A stretch of DNA of 64,000 nucleotides. Origin: Candidatus Raymondbacteria bacterium RIFOXYA2_FULL_49_16. GTDB taxonomy: Bacteria > Fibrobacterota > OXYB2-FULL-49-7 > XYB2-FULL-49-35. The stretch spans positions 1-64,000 of the forward strand of contig MFYT01000070.1 of the NCBI GenBank assembly GCA_001789205.1, read 5' to 3'. Shown piece by piece: positions 45,975 to 54,900 of this stretch; the stretch's first letter is position 1, and each line of letters starts with the position of its first letter. Below the pieces are notes generated by a model. That model saw only the letters and a list, made by a program, of their open reading frames with translations. It ran no database searches and was not told where the DNA came from. The position numbers were made by a program, and so were the translations under genes.

Positions 45975-46679
45975 TTATATCTTACTGTCATCAAGGCAGA
46001 GTTCGGCTTTTTTAAAATCAACTCCTTCGGAATGGGTCTTTCCGGCGTTGAGCAGAACATACCGGCTGCATACACTGGCGGCAAAGGGAATGTCGTGCGT
46101 GGCGACCAGCATTGCGGCATTAATTCCTGAAAGCGTTACGGCGAGTGAACGCTTGCCTGCCGGATCGAGCGCGGACGAGGGTTCGTCGAGCAGCAGCAGG
46201 GGAGGGGCCGCAACCAAGGCGCCTGCGAGCGCGACACGCTGGCGCTGGCCGTGCGACAATTGAAAGGGTGATTTGTCCGCCAGGTCCGCAGCGCCAAGGC
46301 GGGCAAGCGCGTCATGCGCCCGTGCATGCGCTTCTTTTACCGGTATTTTCCTTCGCGTCAGCGAAAAGGCCGTGTCGTCAATCACACGGGGAAACAATAT
46401 CTGGTCCTCGGGCGTACTGAACAGAAATCCGATGCGGTCGCGGACCGTATCTGCGGTCTTTTTCGTCAGTTCAATCCCGTCAACTACGATTCTTCCCGTG
46501 AATGGCAGCAGGCCGGTTGCGGCAAGGAGAAGGGTCGTTTTACCGGAGCCATTAAGACCGAAAAGCGCCACACGTTCATTGCTTGAAACGCCCATGGTGA
46601 TACCCGACAGGACAGATGCGCTTTTATCGTGGTACCTGACTGTGACATCCTTAAAAATCAGGGTTTTCTCAGAGGTCAT
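45975..46679 (-). CDS. CbiO-like ECF transporter ATPase (TonB-linked operon)
   Basis: 234 residues. Walker A GLNGSGKTT, signature LSHGQRQRVALAGAL, Walker B LLLLDEPSSALD, switch His VATHDIPFA. It overlaps the CbiQ-like gene by 4 bp. It is the last gene of the operon that starts with two lipoproteins at 51467. It could also energise the orphan ZnuB, but that is unlikely on family grounds. Confidence 0.85.
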   Translation of the reverse strand: MTSEKTLIFKDVTVRYHDKSASVLSGITMGVSSNERVALFGLNGSGKTTLLLAATGLLPFTGRIVVDGIELTKKTADTVRDRIGFLFSTPEDQILFPRVIDDTAFSLTRRKIPVKEAHARAHDALARLGAADLADKSPFQLSHGQRQRVALAGALVAAPPLLLLDEPSSALDPAGKRSLAVTLSGINAAMLVATHDIPFAASVCSRYVLLNAGKTHSEGVDFKKAELCLDDSKI

Positions 46680-47419
46680 GACAGTATCCTCAGAACAAGG
46701 GAACCAACAGCAATACAGCCGGTTGTGACAAGCATCAGAATATCTTTACCTGCATAACAACTGACAGAGGCAGGAAGCCCGTCACGAACCGTGTATCCGC
46801 GCATGGTCATTGCCATTGCCGTTCGTTCGGCTCGAAACAGCATACGGCCCATCCAGACAACAGGGAACGAAAACAGGAGCCGCACATGCAGGCCGCGGCC
46901 GGCGCCCCGCAGGCGGATTGCGCGGATGACCCGTCCGGTTTCCTCGATCAAAAAGAGCGTCTGGTTCAGCATCTGAACAAGCAGCACAGCGGCGGTACGG
47001 GGCAGCGGCAACCCTGCGAACGCAGTGTGCGCCTCGCTCAGTGGGAGGGCCGTTATGGTCGCAAACGAGATGAACAGGCACAGGCTGGCGCGAAGCGCTA
47101 TGGTTCCGGAAGCGGCAAGGCGGCCTGCCATTGCGCTGTTATGTGCGTCTCCAGCCTGTATCCATGGCGTCATCAGAAGGATGGGAACAAACAGCGCTCC
47201 CGCGATTCCAAGGCAGAGGACGGCACGTCGAAGGGGCATGCCGCAGAGAAGGCACCAAAGAGCGGTCAATCCAACTGCGCAGGCGGTTCCTGCAGAAGTG
47301 CTAAACGGCAGGAGCATGCAGGATGTGAAAACCGCTGTTCCGCACAGCATCCTGGTTTGAGGCAGAAGCCGGAGCGCAGGACCGTTTCCACTGCCCCACA
47401 TGTCAAAAGGTACATTCAT
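46676..47419 (-). CDS. CbiQ-like ECF transporter T component (TonB-linked operon)
   Basis: 247 residues with about five membrane helices. The coupling helices appear as VIRAIRLRGAGRGLHVR and RAERTAMAMTMRGYTV. It has no His-rich N-terminus, unlike the other CbiQ of the window. It overlaps both neighbours by 4 bp (ATGA), evidence for tight translational coupling with the methyltransferase gene and the ATPase gene. Confidence 0.85.
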   Translation of the reverse strand: MNVPFDMWGSGNGPALRLLPQTRMLCGTAVFTSCMLLPFSTSAGTACAVGLTALWCLLCGMPLRRAVLCLGIAGALFVPILLMTPWIQAGDAHNSAMAGRLAASGTIALRASLCLFISFATITALPLSEAHTAFAGLPLPRTAAVLLVQMLNQTLFLIEETGRVIRAIRLRGAGRGLHVRLLFSFPVVWMGRMLFRAERTAMAMTMRGYTVRDGLPASVSCYAGKDILMLVTTGCIAVGSLVLRILS

Positions 47420-48048
47420 GACTGCGTTTTTGACAGTGGTTTTCGCGCGCTTACCAGGTATCTGGTATCGCTATCAACCATTTTATCAACAATAAAACCG
47501 GTCTGTGCCAGCAGGTCGCCGGTCTTTGCCGCAGGCTGGAGTATATGATCGCGTACGGCTTCAGAGGCTTCAGAATGAATTTTATTTACAGCGTCCCTCG
47601 AAATCAGGTGCCATATATCAAGAGCGCCTCCTGGCTTGAGGAGATTCAGGAACACTGCTGCGGCTTTTCGCGGATTTGTCAGGTGGGGCCATACGGAATA
47701 GCAGATGATCCGGTCAAACGGCCCGGTGTCGTTGTCTAGATGTTCCACTGCGTCGCAGAGCCATGTCACCCTGGGGTCGCGGATCTTTGATTGCGCGATG
47801 GCGATCATGCGGTCCGACATGTCGATAGCGGTCACCTTTCCTTGGGCAGATACTTGACGAAGAATCGCGGCCGTAAGGTTGCCTGTCCCGCACCCGACAT
47901 CAAGAACATGATCGTCCGGTTGTATACCAAAGCGCGCAAGTTCCGCGTCGAGTTTTGCCGGAAGCGTTGCCAAATCTTCCCAAGAATCCCATTTAGAGGC
48001 AATGGAATCAAAAAAAGCTGTGCTTTCTTTTTGGCAGCATTCACACAT
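47416..48048 (-). CDS. Class I SAM-dependent methyltransferase with N-terminal Cys cluster, in an ECF operon
   Basis: About 210 residues. I start at 48048 (MCECCQKES) because AAGGAG lies 8 nt upstream; the frame is open 5 codons further. The Rossmann signature is VLDVGCGTGNLTAAIL, then VTAIDMSDRMI and KAAAVFLNLLKPGGAL. The first residues C-E-C-C form a Cys cluster that could bind metal. The closest type is the ubiE/arsM-like small-molecule methyltransferases. Its position between the ECF S and T genes implies that it modifies the imported substrate, or a chelate, in the cytoplasm. Confidence 0.75.
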   Translation of the reverse strand: MCECCQKESTAFFDSIASKWDSWEDLATLPAKLDAELARFGIQPDDHVLDVGCGTGNLTAAILRQVSAQGKVTAIDMSDRMIAIAQSKIRDPRVTWLCDAVEHLDNDTGPFDRIICYSVWPHLTNPRKAAAVFLNLLKPGGALDIWHLISRDAVNKIHSEASEAVRDHILQPAAKTGDLLAQTGFIVDKMVDSDTRYLVSARKPLSKTQS

Positions 48049-48574
48049 GTCTCGCTCCTTCATGAGTGGTCAAACCACCTGTTTTTCGTGAAATGCGGAG
48101 AATAGCGGGAATGACCGCTATCATAAGTATGATGCCCGGCCATCCGCTGAGAAGCGATGCGCCTGCGATGAATTTCGCCGGCAACTGCATGCACCGGGCC
48201 GCCGCGTATATGAGGCCCACGCCAATACATCGGCCAAGAAGCAGCACCGGAACCAGGATAGCCAGATCATGCAGGCGCGGGAAAGACAGGCGCAAAGCAG
48301 AGATGAGAGAACTCATAACAGCCAGTTCAATGCTCATGATTGGCCCAACAGGCGGATAAAAGGGAGGCATACCCGTGGCTGCGCCTGAAAGCAGGGGGGC
48401 CAGAAGCGCGGTCAGGCCGGCAGGCAGGGGCCTGACAAAGAAACCGAGTGTTACCAGCGGCAGGTACATGGGCATGAACACATGGCCCAGATGAAACAGG
48501 TGGAACACCAGCGGTAAAAGCAGAGCTGCCGCGCCAAAGACACCGCAATACGCGATTTCACGAGGGTGTATCAT
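48041..48574 (-). CDS. ECF transporter S component of unknown specificity
   Basis: About 177 residues from the ATG at 48574, one base after the stop of the TonB-receptor gene. Five or six membrane helices are visible. The block LVFHLFHLGHVFMPMYLPLVTLG, followed by GAATGMPPFYPP, is typical of a large uncharacterised ECF S family. The His residues near the start might coordinate metal. It overlaps the methyltransferase gene by 8 bp. Confidence 0.75.
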   Translation of the reverse strand: MIHPREIAYCGVFGAAALLLPLVFHLFHLGHVFMPMYLPLVTLGFFVRPLPAGLTALLAPLLSGAATGMPPFYPPVGPIMSIELAVMSSLISALRLSFPRLHDLAILVPVLLLGRCIGVGLIYAAARCMQLPAKFIAGASLLSGWPGIILMIAVIPAILRISRKTGGLTTHEGARHV

Positions 48575-48575
48575 G

Positions 48576-50468
48576 TTATATCCCCAGCCGGAGTCCGGCA
48601 AGAAAGTGAAGCCCGGGCATACTATAGTATTTAATATATTCGTATTGTGAATCAAGCAGATTTCTCACCAGTACGTAGGGTTCCACGGTAATGTCTGATG
48701 GGCTGACGGCTTTGTACCGCAGAGAACCGTCAAAGACAAGGACATCGTCGAGTTGGTCGCGGCAATAGTTATTCATATAAATATCATGCACCCACTCGCC
48801 GCTCACGGCGCAAACCAGGACGCCATGAGCCATGGTGCGGCTCCATTCGCCGCGTACATTTGCCTTTGCCCCAGGGTTCTGTTTGGTAAAACGCCCCACG
48901 TTTTGCCAACAACCAGTTAGAAAAAACCTGAAAGGGTTCCATGCTTTTAGTTCCAATTCCCCCTCAATCCCGGATATTTCCATCTGGTCTATGTTGACGA
49001 CCTCTGCCGAGGGCCACATGCCGAAATATTTTATCAGGTTTTGCGCCCATGTTTTGTATACCGAACATGAAAGATGGAGGAAACGGGGCGAAAGTTCAAT
49101 GCCAGCGTCCCAGTTGGTTGCATGTTCGGGTTTGAGGCCGGGATTTGCGGTCGGATAGGGAAGATAGAGTTCGCGGAGCGTGGGCTGCCTGAAATTGCGG
49201 GTAATGCGGGAGTGGAGTGTCAGCAACTGGAACACACCCCATGCAATCCCCGCCTTGTACAATGGAACATATCCGTACCGTGTGCTATAATACGCCCTGA
49301 CTCCGCCCACAAGCGTGAGGCCGGGCTTGGGAGACACGGAGAGTTGGCTATATGCTGATCCTCCGGACATGGGTTTCACTGTTTCAGTCTCATCGGTGAT
49401 CCGGTTTGTAACCAAACCATCGATATGGTCGCCTCCTGCGCCAAGGAGCAGCTCAATTTTTGAATCAAGGAAACTGCGTGTTGCCTCAACCGTTGTTCCT
49501 GCAGTGTAGTCCCGGGAAAAAAAGCCGTCATAAAGCCGGTGTTCCCCAAAATTGAACCAGGGGACAACGGAGAGGTTCCAGTCAATAAGGGACATCTTGA
49601 GACGGCCGGTGAACGTATTTCTGAGCACCTCGAACCATCGGTCCGTGTAGGGATGGAACGCGGGACCGGGATCGCCGCCATTAAGATGGATGGCTTTGTC
49701 TCGTAATGATAGCGTGGCGCTCTGTCCCAGATGGAAGCGCACGCCAATCTGGCCCGCTGTGCTGCTGCCCGATGCGCCGTCCCGGTGTCCATCCGTGGAA
49801 AACGAGGAGAACCCGCCAACTGCGTCAATGGCGCCGTTCTTGCAGAACAGTGAAATACGGTCCCGAAAGGTATTGAAAGTGCCATAGGCAGCGTCGTGGT
49901 CCAGGGAAACGCCATTGTTGCCGGGCCATTTATTCTCGATGGCAATAATTCCTCCCATGGCATTGGTGCCATAAAGCACCCCGTCGCCTCCTTTTATGAC
50001 AAGGACCCTGTCGATGAGGGCCGGTGAAAAAGCGTCGGGTATGGGGTGGCCGAATATACCCATGTAATCGGGCGCGCCATCTTCAACAACGAGTATCTGT
50101 GAATTGGGACTGCCGCCCAGGCCGCGGATGTAGATTCCGCCGGAAGCTCCGGAAGAAACGCCGTGCAGGCCAGCGCCCCTGCTTGAGACATAGATGTCTG
50201 CGGATTCCTGCGAAAGGGCCTCAAGCGCGGTGGTCCGTTCCGTGGAGCGGATTTGTTCCCCTGCGACCACCGTTGGCCTGTGTGTAGCGTCTTTTGAAAT
50301 TGGTTTGTCTATGACCAGTATCTCATAATCAGGATAAATGGCGGCTGTGTCAATCAGGTCTCTCTCGGGTATGGAAGGAGTGCCTGAACCGGGGCCTGTA
50401 CCTGCAGGAGGTTCTGCGCCAACCGCGATAACGGCCAAAAAGGCAATCAATACCGGCTTAATGTCCAT
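48576..50468 (-). CDS. TonB-dependent outer-membrane receptor
   Basis: About 630 residues from the ATG at 50468 (MDIKPVLIAFLAVIAVGA as signal peptide); the frame is open to 50507 but would overlap the upstream gene by 50 bp. A plug domain with GGIYIRGLGGSPNSQILVVEDG, then LYGTNAMGGIIAIENK, is followed by a barrel with the usual NLLDSQYEYIKYYSMPG box and final aromatic-poor strand. It is closest in layout to small vitamin/metallophore receptors (BtuB/CirA-like). A C-terminal Ile, not Phe, ends the barrel. It belongs to the lipoprotein-receptor-ECF operon. Confidence 0.88.
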   Translation of the reverse strand: MDIKPVLIAFLAVIAVGAEPPAGTGPGSGTPSIPERDLIDTAAIYPDYEILVIDKPISKDATHRPTVVAGEQIRSTERTTALEALSQESADIYVSSRGAGLHGVSSGASGGIYIRGLGGSPNSQILVVEDGAPDYMGIFGHPIPDAFSPALIDRVLVIKGGDGVLYGTNAMGGIIAIENKWPGNNGVSLDHDAAYGTFNTFRDRISLFCKNGAIDAVGGFSSFSTDGHRDGASGSSTAGQIGVRFHLGQSATLSLRDKAIHLNGGDPGPAFHPYTDRWFEVLRNTFTGRLKMSLIDWNLSVVPWFNFGEHRLYDGFFSRDYTAGTTVEATRSFLDSKIELLLGAGGDHIDGLVTNRITDETETVKPMSGGSAYSQLSVSPKPGLTLVGGVRAYYSTRYGYVPLYKAGIAWGVFQLLTLHSRITRNFRQPTLRELYLPYPTANPGLKPEHATNWDAGIELSPRFLHLSCSVYKTWAQNLIKYFGMWPSAEVVNIDQMEISGIEGELELKAWNPFRFFLTGCWQNVGRFTKQNPGAKANVRGEWSRTMAHGVLVCAVSGEWVHDIYMNNYCRDQLDDVLVFDGSLRYKAVSPSDITVEPYVLVRNLLDSQYEYIKYYSMPGLHFLAGLRLGI

Positions 50469-50943
50469 AAGGCCCTGGTACGGAAAAATCCTGTTCCATG
50501 TCATCAAGGGTGATTTCGATTATAGAATAACCACCACTGCTGACATTCGTGGAAGAGATGGTCTGATAATTATACCAGAGCGGTGTTGCCGAAATGATGG
50601 AACTGTCCTTTATTGCAGCCGCGGTATCGCACATGCAGAGTGTGTCGATCAGGCCGTATTCCACCTGCCGCACGCAATATGCGTATGGATCGAATTTCTG
50701 GAAATGGACCTTGCCCTGTCCGCGCATGCATCGCCGCGGCGACGTGGCTTCCTCATATTTCAGTACCGTGTTCCAGACAATGCCGTTGATGCACGGGTTT
50801 TTTATAAGGACCTGTGGGGCGATTTTGTTGATAACGACCACTTCCGGTTGCATGATGGAACAGGACAGCAGTGAGAAAAAAATAAAAACGGCGGCCGGGA
50901 AAAGCCGCCGTTGCAGGATTCTGCGATTATTCAGTCCAGGCAT
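50458..50943 (-). CDS. Cys-rich lipoprotein of unknown function, upstream of the TonB receptor
   Basis: 161 residues with a lipobox (FSLLSCS, about residue 28). The mature part holds several Cys (KNPCINGIVW, SPRRCMRGQG, YAYCVRQ, DTLCMCDTAA), a likely metal- or cofactor-binding set. I recognise no family. Its start overlaps the end of the previous gene by 13 bp, and its signal-peptide codons contain the terminator-like hairpin at 50875-50912. It probably assists the TonB receptor at the cell surface. Confidence 0.6.
   Translation of the reverse strand: MPGLNNRRILQRRLFPAAVFIFFSLLSCSIMQPEVVVINKIAPQVLIKNPCINGIVWNTVLKYEEATSPRRCMRGQGKVHFQKFDPYAYCVRQVEYGLIDTLCMCDTAAAIKDSSIISATPLWYNYQTISSTNVSSGGYSIIEITLDDMEQDFSVPGPYGH
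50875..50912 (-). terminator. Intrinsic terminator-like hairpin inside the lipoprotein gene
   Basis: On the minus strand AACGGCGGC pairs with GCCGCCGTT (9 bp, loop of 8) and is followed by TTTTATTTTTTTC. This is a textbook intrinsic terminator, placed just after the first gene's stop but inside codons ~10-24 of the second gene, where the U-tract encodes FIFF. It could attenuate transcription from the first lipoprotein gene into the receptor and ECF genes. Confidence 0.65.
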
Positions 50944-51467
50944 TCTGGATTGTTCGTGCGCTGGTCATATGGCAGGAACTGGTACTCCGGATACAGGTCA
51001 AGTATGCGGTCGTACAAGCTGTCCGGAATGGGCTGGACGCCTTCGGGCGGGCACGGCCCCTGGTGGTTTGGCGCGTTGATGGCAATGGTGCGCGTTTGGC
51101 CGTCAACAACCTCCTCCTCAATTTTGCTTGCCACGGGCAGGCAGTTTTGGGTGCTGCAGGCGGTGTCGTTCCAGGCAAGGACCATGAGAACGTAGTCGAT
51201 TCCGGGAGAGACTTCCCTGGCAGCGCTTGAATCGCCCTGAAGGACTTTGCCGAACTCGACCCCGCGGTAGTTACATTTACAGATGGTCCATGGCGGTTTC
51301 ATGGCCATGGCCGGGTTGTTGAAATCGTTCTTTACCCGGACAGTGGCGACAGGATCCTGTTCATCAGGGCCCTCGGGGTCGGTGGTCTTGTTGCACGATG
51401 GAAGAAGCGTGCCCAGCATAACCGTCATTGCGAGGGTTAATGCGATGGCGAGATTGAATTTCATCAA
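50931..51467 (-). CDS. Cys-containing lipoprotein, first gene of the TonB-ECF operon
   Basis: 178 residues with a lipobox (TLLPSCNK, about residue 25). The mature sequence has Cys at CKCNYRG, DTACSTQNCLP, GPCPPEG and NPECLD, seven in all, and reads like a beta-rich lipoprotein; I know no family. AAAGGAGG is not seen, but AGAGGCTTTG lies ahead of the start. The palindrome at 51486-51512 lies 19 bp upstream, probably over its promoter. Confidence 0.6.
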   Translation of the reverse strand: MMKFNLAIALTLAMTVMLGTLLPSCNKTTDPEGPDEQDPVATVRVKNDFNNPAMAMKPPWTICKCNYRGVEFGKVLQGDSSAAREVSPGIDYVLMVLAWNDTACSTQNCLPVASKIEEEVVDGQTRTIAINAPNHQGPCPPEGVQPIPDSLYDRILDLYPEYQFLPYDQRTNNPECLD

Positions 51468-51485
51468 AGCCTCTCTATTTTCCTA

Positions 51486-51512
51486 GTAGCACTAATATAA
51501 TAAACGTGCTAC
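51486..51512. promoter_or_regulatory. Operator-like palindrome GTAGCAC-N13-GTGCTAC
   Basis: Perfect 7-bp inverted repeats separated by 13 nt of AT-rich DNA, centred about 32 bp upstream of the lipoprotein start. The N13 spacing is like that described for NikR-type sites in deltaproteobacteria (GTGTTAC-N13-GTAACAC), though the half-sites are not the same. One half-site, GTGCTAC, recurs at 42364-42370 between the other metal operons. The regulator itself is not in the window. Confidence 0.5.
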
Positions 51513-51573
51513 CACCGATCAAGAAAAAATATTAGACGTGCATGCGGCTGCATAAACCTAAAACCGTTTGAAG

Positions 51574-51882
51574 CTATACCGCGGTCTCGCCGTTCTCCTT
51601 GGTGCTTATCCTGACCGCTTCCTCCACCGGACACACATAGACCTTGCCGTCCCCGCGCAGGCCTTCGTGCGCGGCATCCAGAATGGTGTTGATGACCTTC
51701 CCGGCCAGGCCGTCTTTGCAGAACACCTCCACGCGGTCCATTTTTACTAAATCAATCGCCGGGCCGCGGCCAAATCCCTGCACAGCGCCATGACTCATGC
51801 CCGTCAGGCCTTCGATTTCCCGCAAGGCTTCGGCGACTTCCGGGAGCTTGTGGGATTTGACATATGCTATTACCTGTTTCAT
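51574..51882 (-). CDS. P-II-like regulatory protein with shortened T-loop, in metal efflux operon
   Basis: 102 residues with the P-II/GlnB fold: MKQVIAYVKSHKLPEVAEAL at the start, VQGFGRGP at the T-loop base, and GDGKVYVCPVEEAVRISTKENG at the C-loop. The T-loop is about a dozen residues shorter than in GlnB, with no Tyr51-like residue, so classical nitrogen signalling is unlikely. It lies 27 bp after the RND gene and is the last gene of the efflux operon. P-II-like proteins of this kind are known beside heavy-metal RND pumps. Confidence 0.8.
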   Translation of the reverse strand: MKQVIAYVKSHKLPEVAEALREIEGLTGMSHGAVQGFGRGPAIDLVKMDRVEVFCKDGLAGKVINTILDAAHEGLRGDGKVYVCPVEEAVRISTKENGETAV

Positions 51883-51909
51883 GAGAAGATCCTTTCGATA
51901 CGTTAGACG

Positions 51910-54900
51910 TTAATTCGATCCTCGCTCATTCCCCGGCACAAACCATGAGTAGAGCGCTGGTATGACAAACAATGTGAGAAGCGTTGATGTCACTAATCCG
52001 CACACAACGACCACAGCCAGCGGACGCTGCACCTCAGCCCCAAGGCCGCTCGAAAGAAGCAGCGGAGTGAGTCCAAGAGCGGTGGTGAGGGCGGTCATGA
52101 GCACGGGCCGCAATCGCATGACCGCGCCCTGGACAATCGCTTCACCAACCGTCGTGCCTTCTGTGCGCAGGTAGTCGATGAACGAGACCAGTACCACGCC
52201 GTTCTGTACCGCCACGCCGAAAAGGGCGATAAACCCCACGGCCGCGGGAACAGACAGGTATTCACCGGTCAGCAGCAACCCAAAAATTCCTCCAATAAGG
52301 GCAAACGGCACATTGGTGATTATAAGCGCTGCCGTGCGCACCTTTCCAAAGGCCATGTAGAGCATGAAAAAGATAAGCAGGATAGTGAGTGGTACAATAA
52401 TGGCAAGCCGGGCCATTGCCCTTTGCTGGTTTTCGAACTGGCCGCCAAATTCGATCTGGTATCCCGGAGGCAATTGCACATTGTTTTGAATCAGCTTCCG
52501 GATGTCCGCAACTACGCTGCCCATGTCTCGGCCGCGTACATTGGCCTGCAGGACCCACCGGCGCTGGTTGTTCTCACGGTTAATCTGGATAGGACCAATG
52601 ACTTTTTTAATTTCAGTGACCTGGGAGAGCGGTACGCTTCCCCCGCCTTGGGTGTGGACCAGCAAGCTGCCTACCGCTTCAGGATCATTTCTGTACTGCT
52701 CCTGATAGCGGACCTGGATACCGAACCTCCGGGTGTTCAGATAAATCTGATCTATTACTTCACCCCCGATGGCCAGTTCCACAATCTCAAGCAGTTCGGA
52801 TATGTCGACCCCATAGCGCGCGCACGCGTCCCTGTCCGCGATGATCTGCACCTGCGGCTGGCCAAAACTCTGTTCCACCGAAAGGTCAACTAGTCCCGGC
52901 ACATCAACAATGGCTTCCTTGATCTCCCCGGCCTTCTGGCGGAGAATATTCAGGTCATCGCCGTAAAGCTTTATGGCAAGCTGCGCCTTGATTCCCGAAA
53001 TGAGTTCATCGAACGCATTCTGGATGGGTTGCGTGAAATTGAGCGCTACCCCGGGATATACTGATAATTCCCTGTTTAGGGCTTCGACCAGCTGTTTTTT
53101 ATTTTTAAAACGCTTCCACGTATTCATATCGGTCAGTTCAATATGAATTTCAGCCGAATTAACCGGATGAGGATGACTTCCCGCCTCGGGACGGCCGATG
53201 CGCGAAACTGTCTCTTTGGCCTCCGGAAATTTGACGATCACCTGCTCCAGTTTCATGACAGTTTCCGTGGCTTTTTCAAGCGAAATGGACGGCGTCATGG
53301 TCACGCCGATAAGGATGGAACCCTCTTCAAGCGTGGGGATGAACTCAGTGCCAAGAAAGGGGACCATGCCGAGGCTTGCGACAAGCGCCGCAACGGCCGC
53401 GCCCACCACGGTCTTCTTTTTTCGAAGGGCCTTTTCAAGCAAGGGCTGATAGAGCTCCTTAATCCTGCGTACGACCACGAACTCCTTTTCCGCATGGCTT
53501 TTGAGCAGGAACATGGCAAGAACCGGCGCAACAACCAGTGCGGCAAGGATCGAACCCAGCAGGGCGAATGAAATAGTAAAGGCCATGGGTGAAAACATTT
53601 TGCCTTCCACGCCCTGCAGGGTGAATAACGGCAGAAAAACCAGTACAATTATAAGCACCGCGAATGTTATGGGCCGCCCTACTTCGTGCGCAGCCTGAAG
53701 TATGACCCCGAACTTGTTGTGGCTGCTGCCGTCTTTGGATGTCAGGTGGCGGTGAATGTTTTCCACCATGACAATGGACCCGTCGGCCAGCATGCCAATG
53801 GCAATGGCAATGCCGCCAAGGGACATCAGGTTGGCCGGCATTTTGGCAATCCCCATCATGAGCGCCGCGAAAAAAACACACAAGGGCAATGAGACCACGA
53901 CTATGAACGCTGACCGTATGTTGCCCAGGAAAAGCAGCAGCACAATACTGATGAGCACCGCGCCTTGCATAAGCGCCATTTTCACTGTCCCATTGGCTTT
54001 TTCGACTAAATTTGCCTGCTCGTAATAAGGGATGATTTTTACCCCTTCGGGCAACGATGTCTGGACTGTCTGGACTTTTTCGTACAGTTTTTTAATTACC
54101 TCCGCCGTGTTGGCGCCATAAAGCTGAAGAACAATACCGGAAACGACCTCCTCTTTCCCGTTTTTGGTCACTACGCCGCGCCGTATCTCTTTACCAAATT
54201 CAACCTGAGCTATATCGCCGATTTTAACCGGCACGCCGTTCACTGATGACACTGGTATGTGCCGCAGGTGTTCAAGCGAACCCACAAGTCCCAGGCCGCG
54301 GACCAGGTATTCTTCCGAGCCGATCAAGAGGAATTGCCCGCCCGCGTTCTTATTGTTTTTCTCAATGGCTTCGACGACCCGTTCCAGGGTCAGAGAATAT
54401 TTGTTGAGCGCATAGGGATTGATATTTATCTGATATTGAAGCACATGCCCGCCAACGGAGAGGATATCGGTCACCCCGGTCACGGTCTGGAGGCCGTATT
54501 TGACAATCCAGTCATTTATCTCACGAAGATAGGTGCCCTTTTCCTTGCCTTGAAGGTCAGTCGCACTGTCGGCAGTCAGGTAATAAATAAATATCTGGCC
54601 CAACCCCGTGGAAATGGGGCCAAGCGTGGGCGGTTCCAGTCCAACGGGCAGGGCGGCCATGGAACTGGCAAGCCGTTCGCCCACAATCTGCCGCGCAAAA
54701 TACATGTCGGTTTCATCGGTGAAATAGACATAGATAACGGCCATGCCAAAGGCTGACGTTGATTTGACATTGGTGACGCCGGGCAGGCCTTTCATCTTGG
54801 ATTCTATCGGGAACGTGATAAGGCGCTCTATCTCTTCAGGCGCCATCCCATGCGCTTCAGCGAAGACAGGTACCATGACAGGCGATATGTCTGGGAACGC

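Noticed and set aside
45975-46679. ZnuC-type ATPase for the adjacent ZnuAB
   Set aside because: It is convergent, belongs by 4-bp overlaps to the CbiQ operon, and has CbiO-like motifs.
51468-51573. Cobalamin riboswitch before the TonB operon
   Set aside because: The interval is only about 100 bp and shows no B12-box-like conserved bases; the palindrome explains it better.
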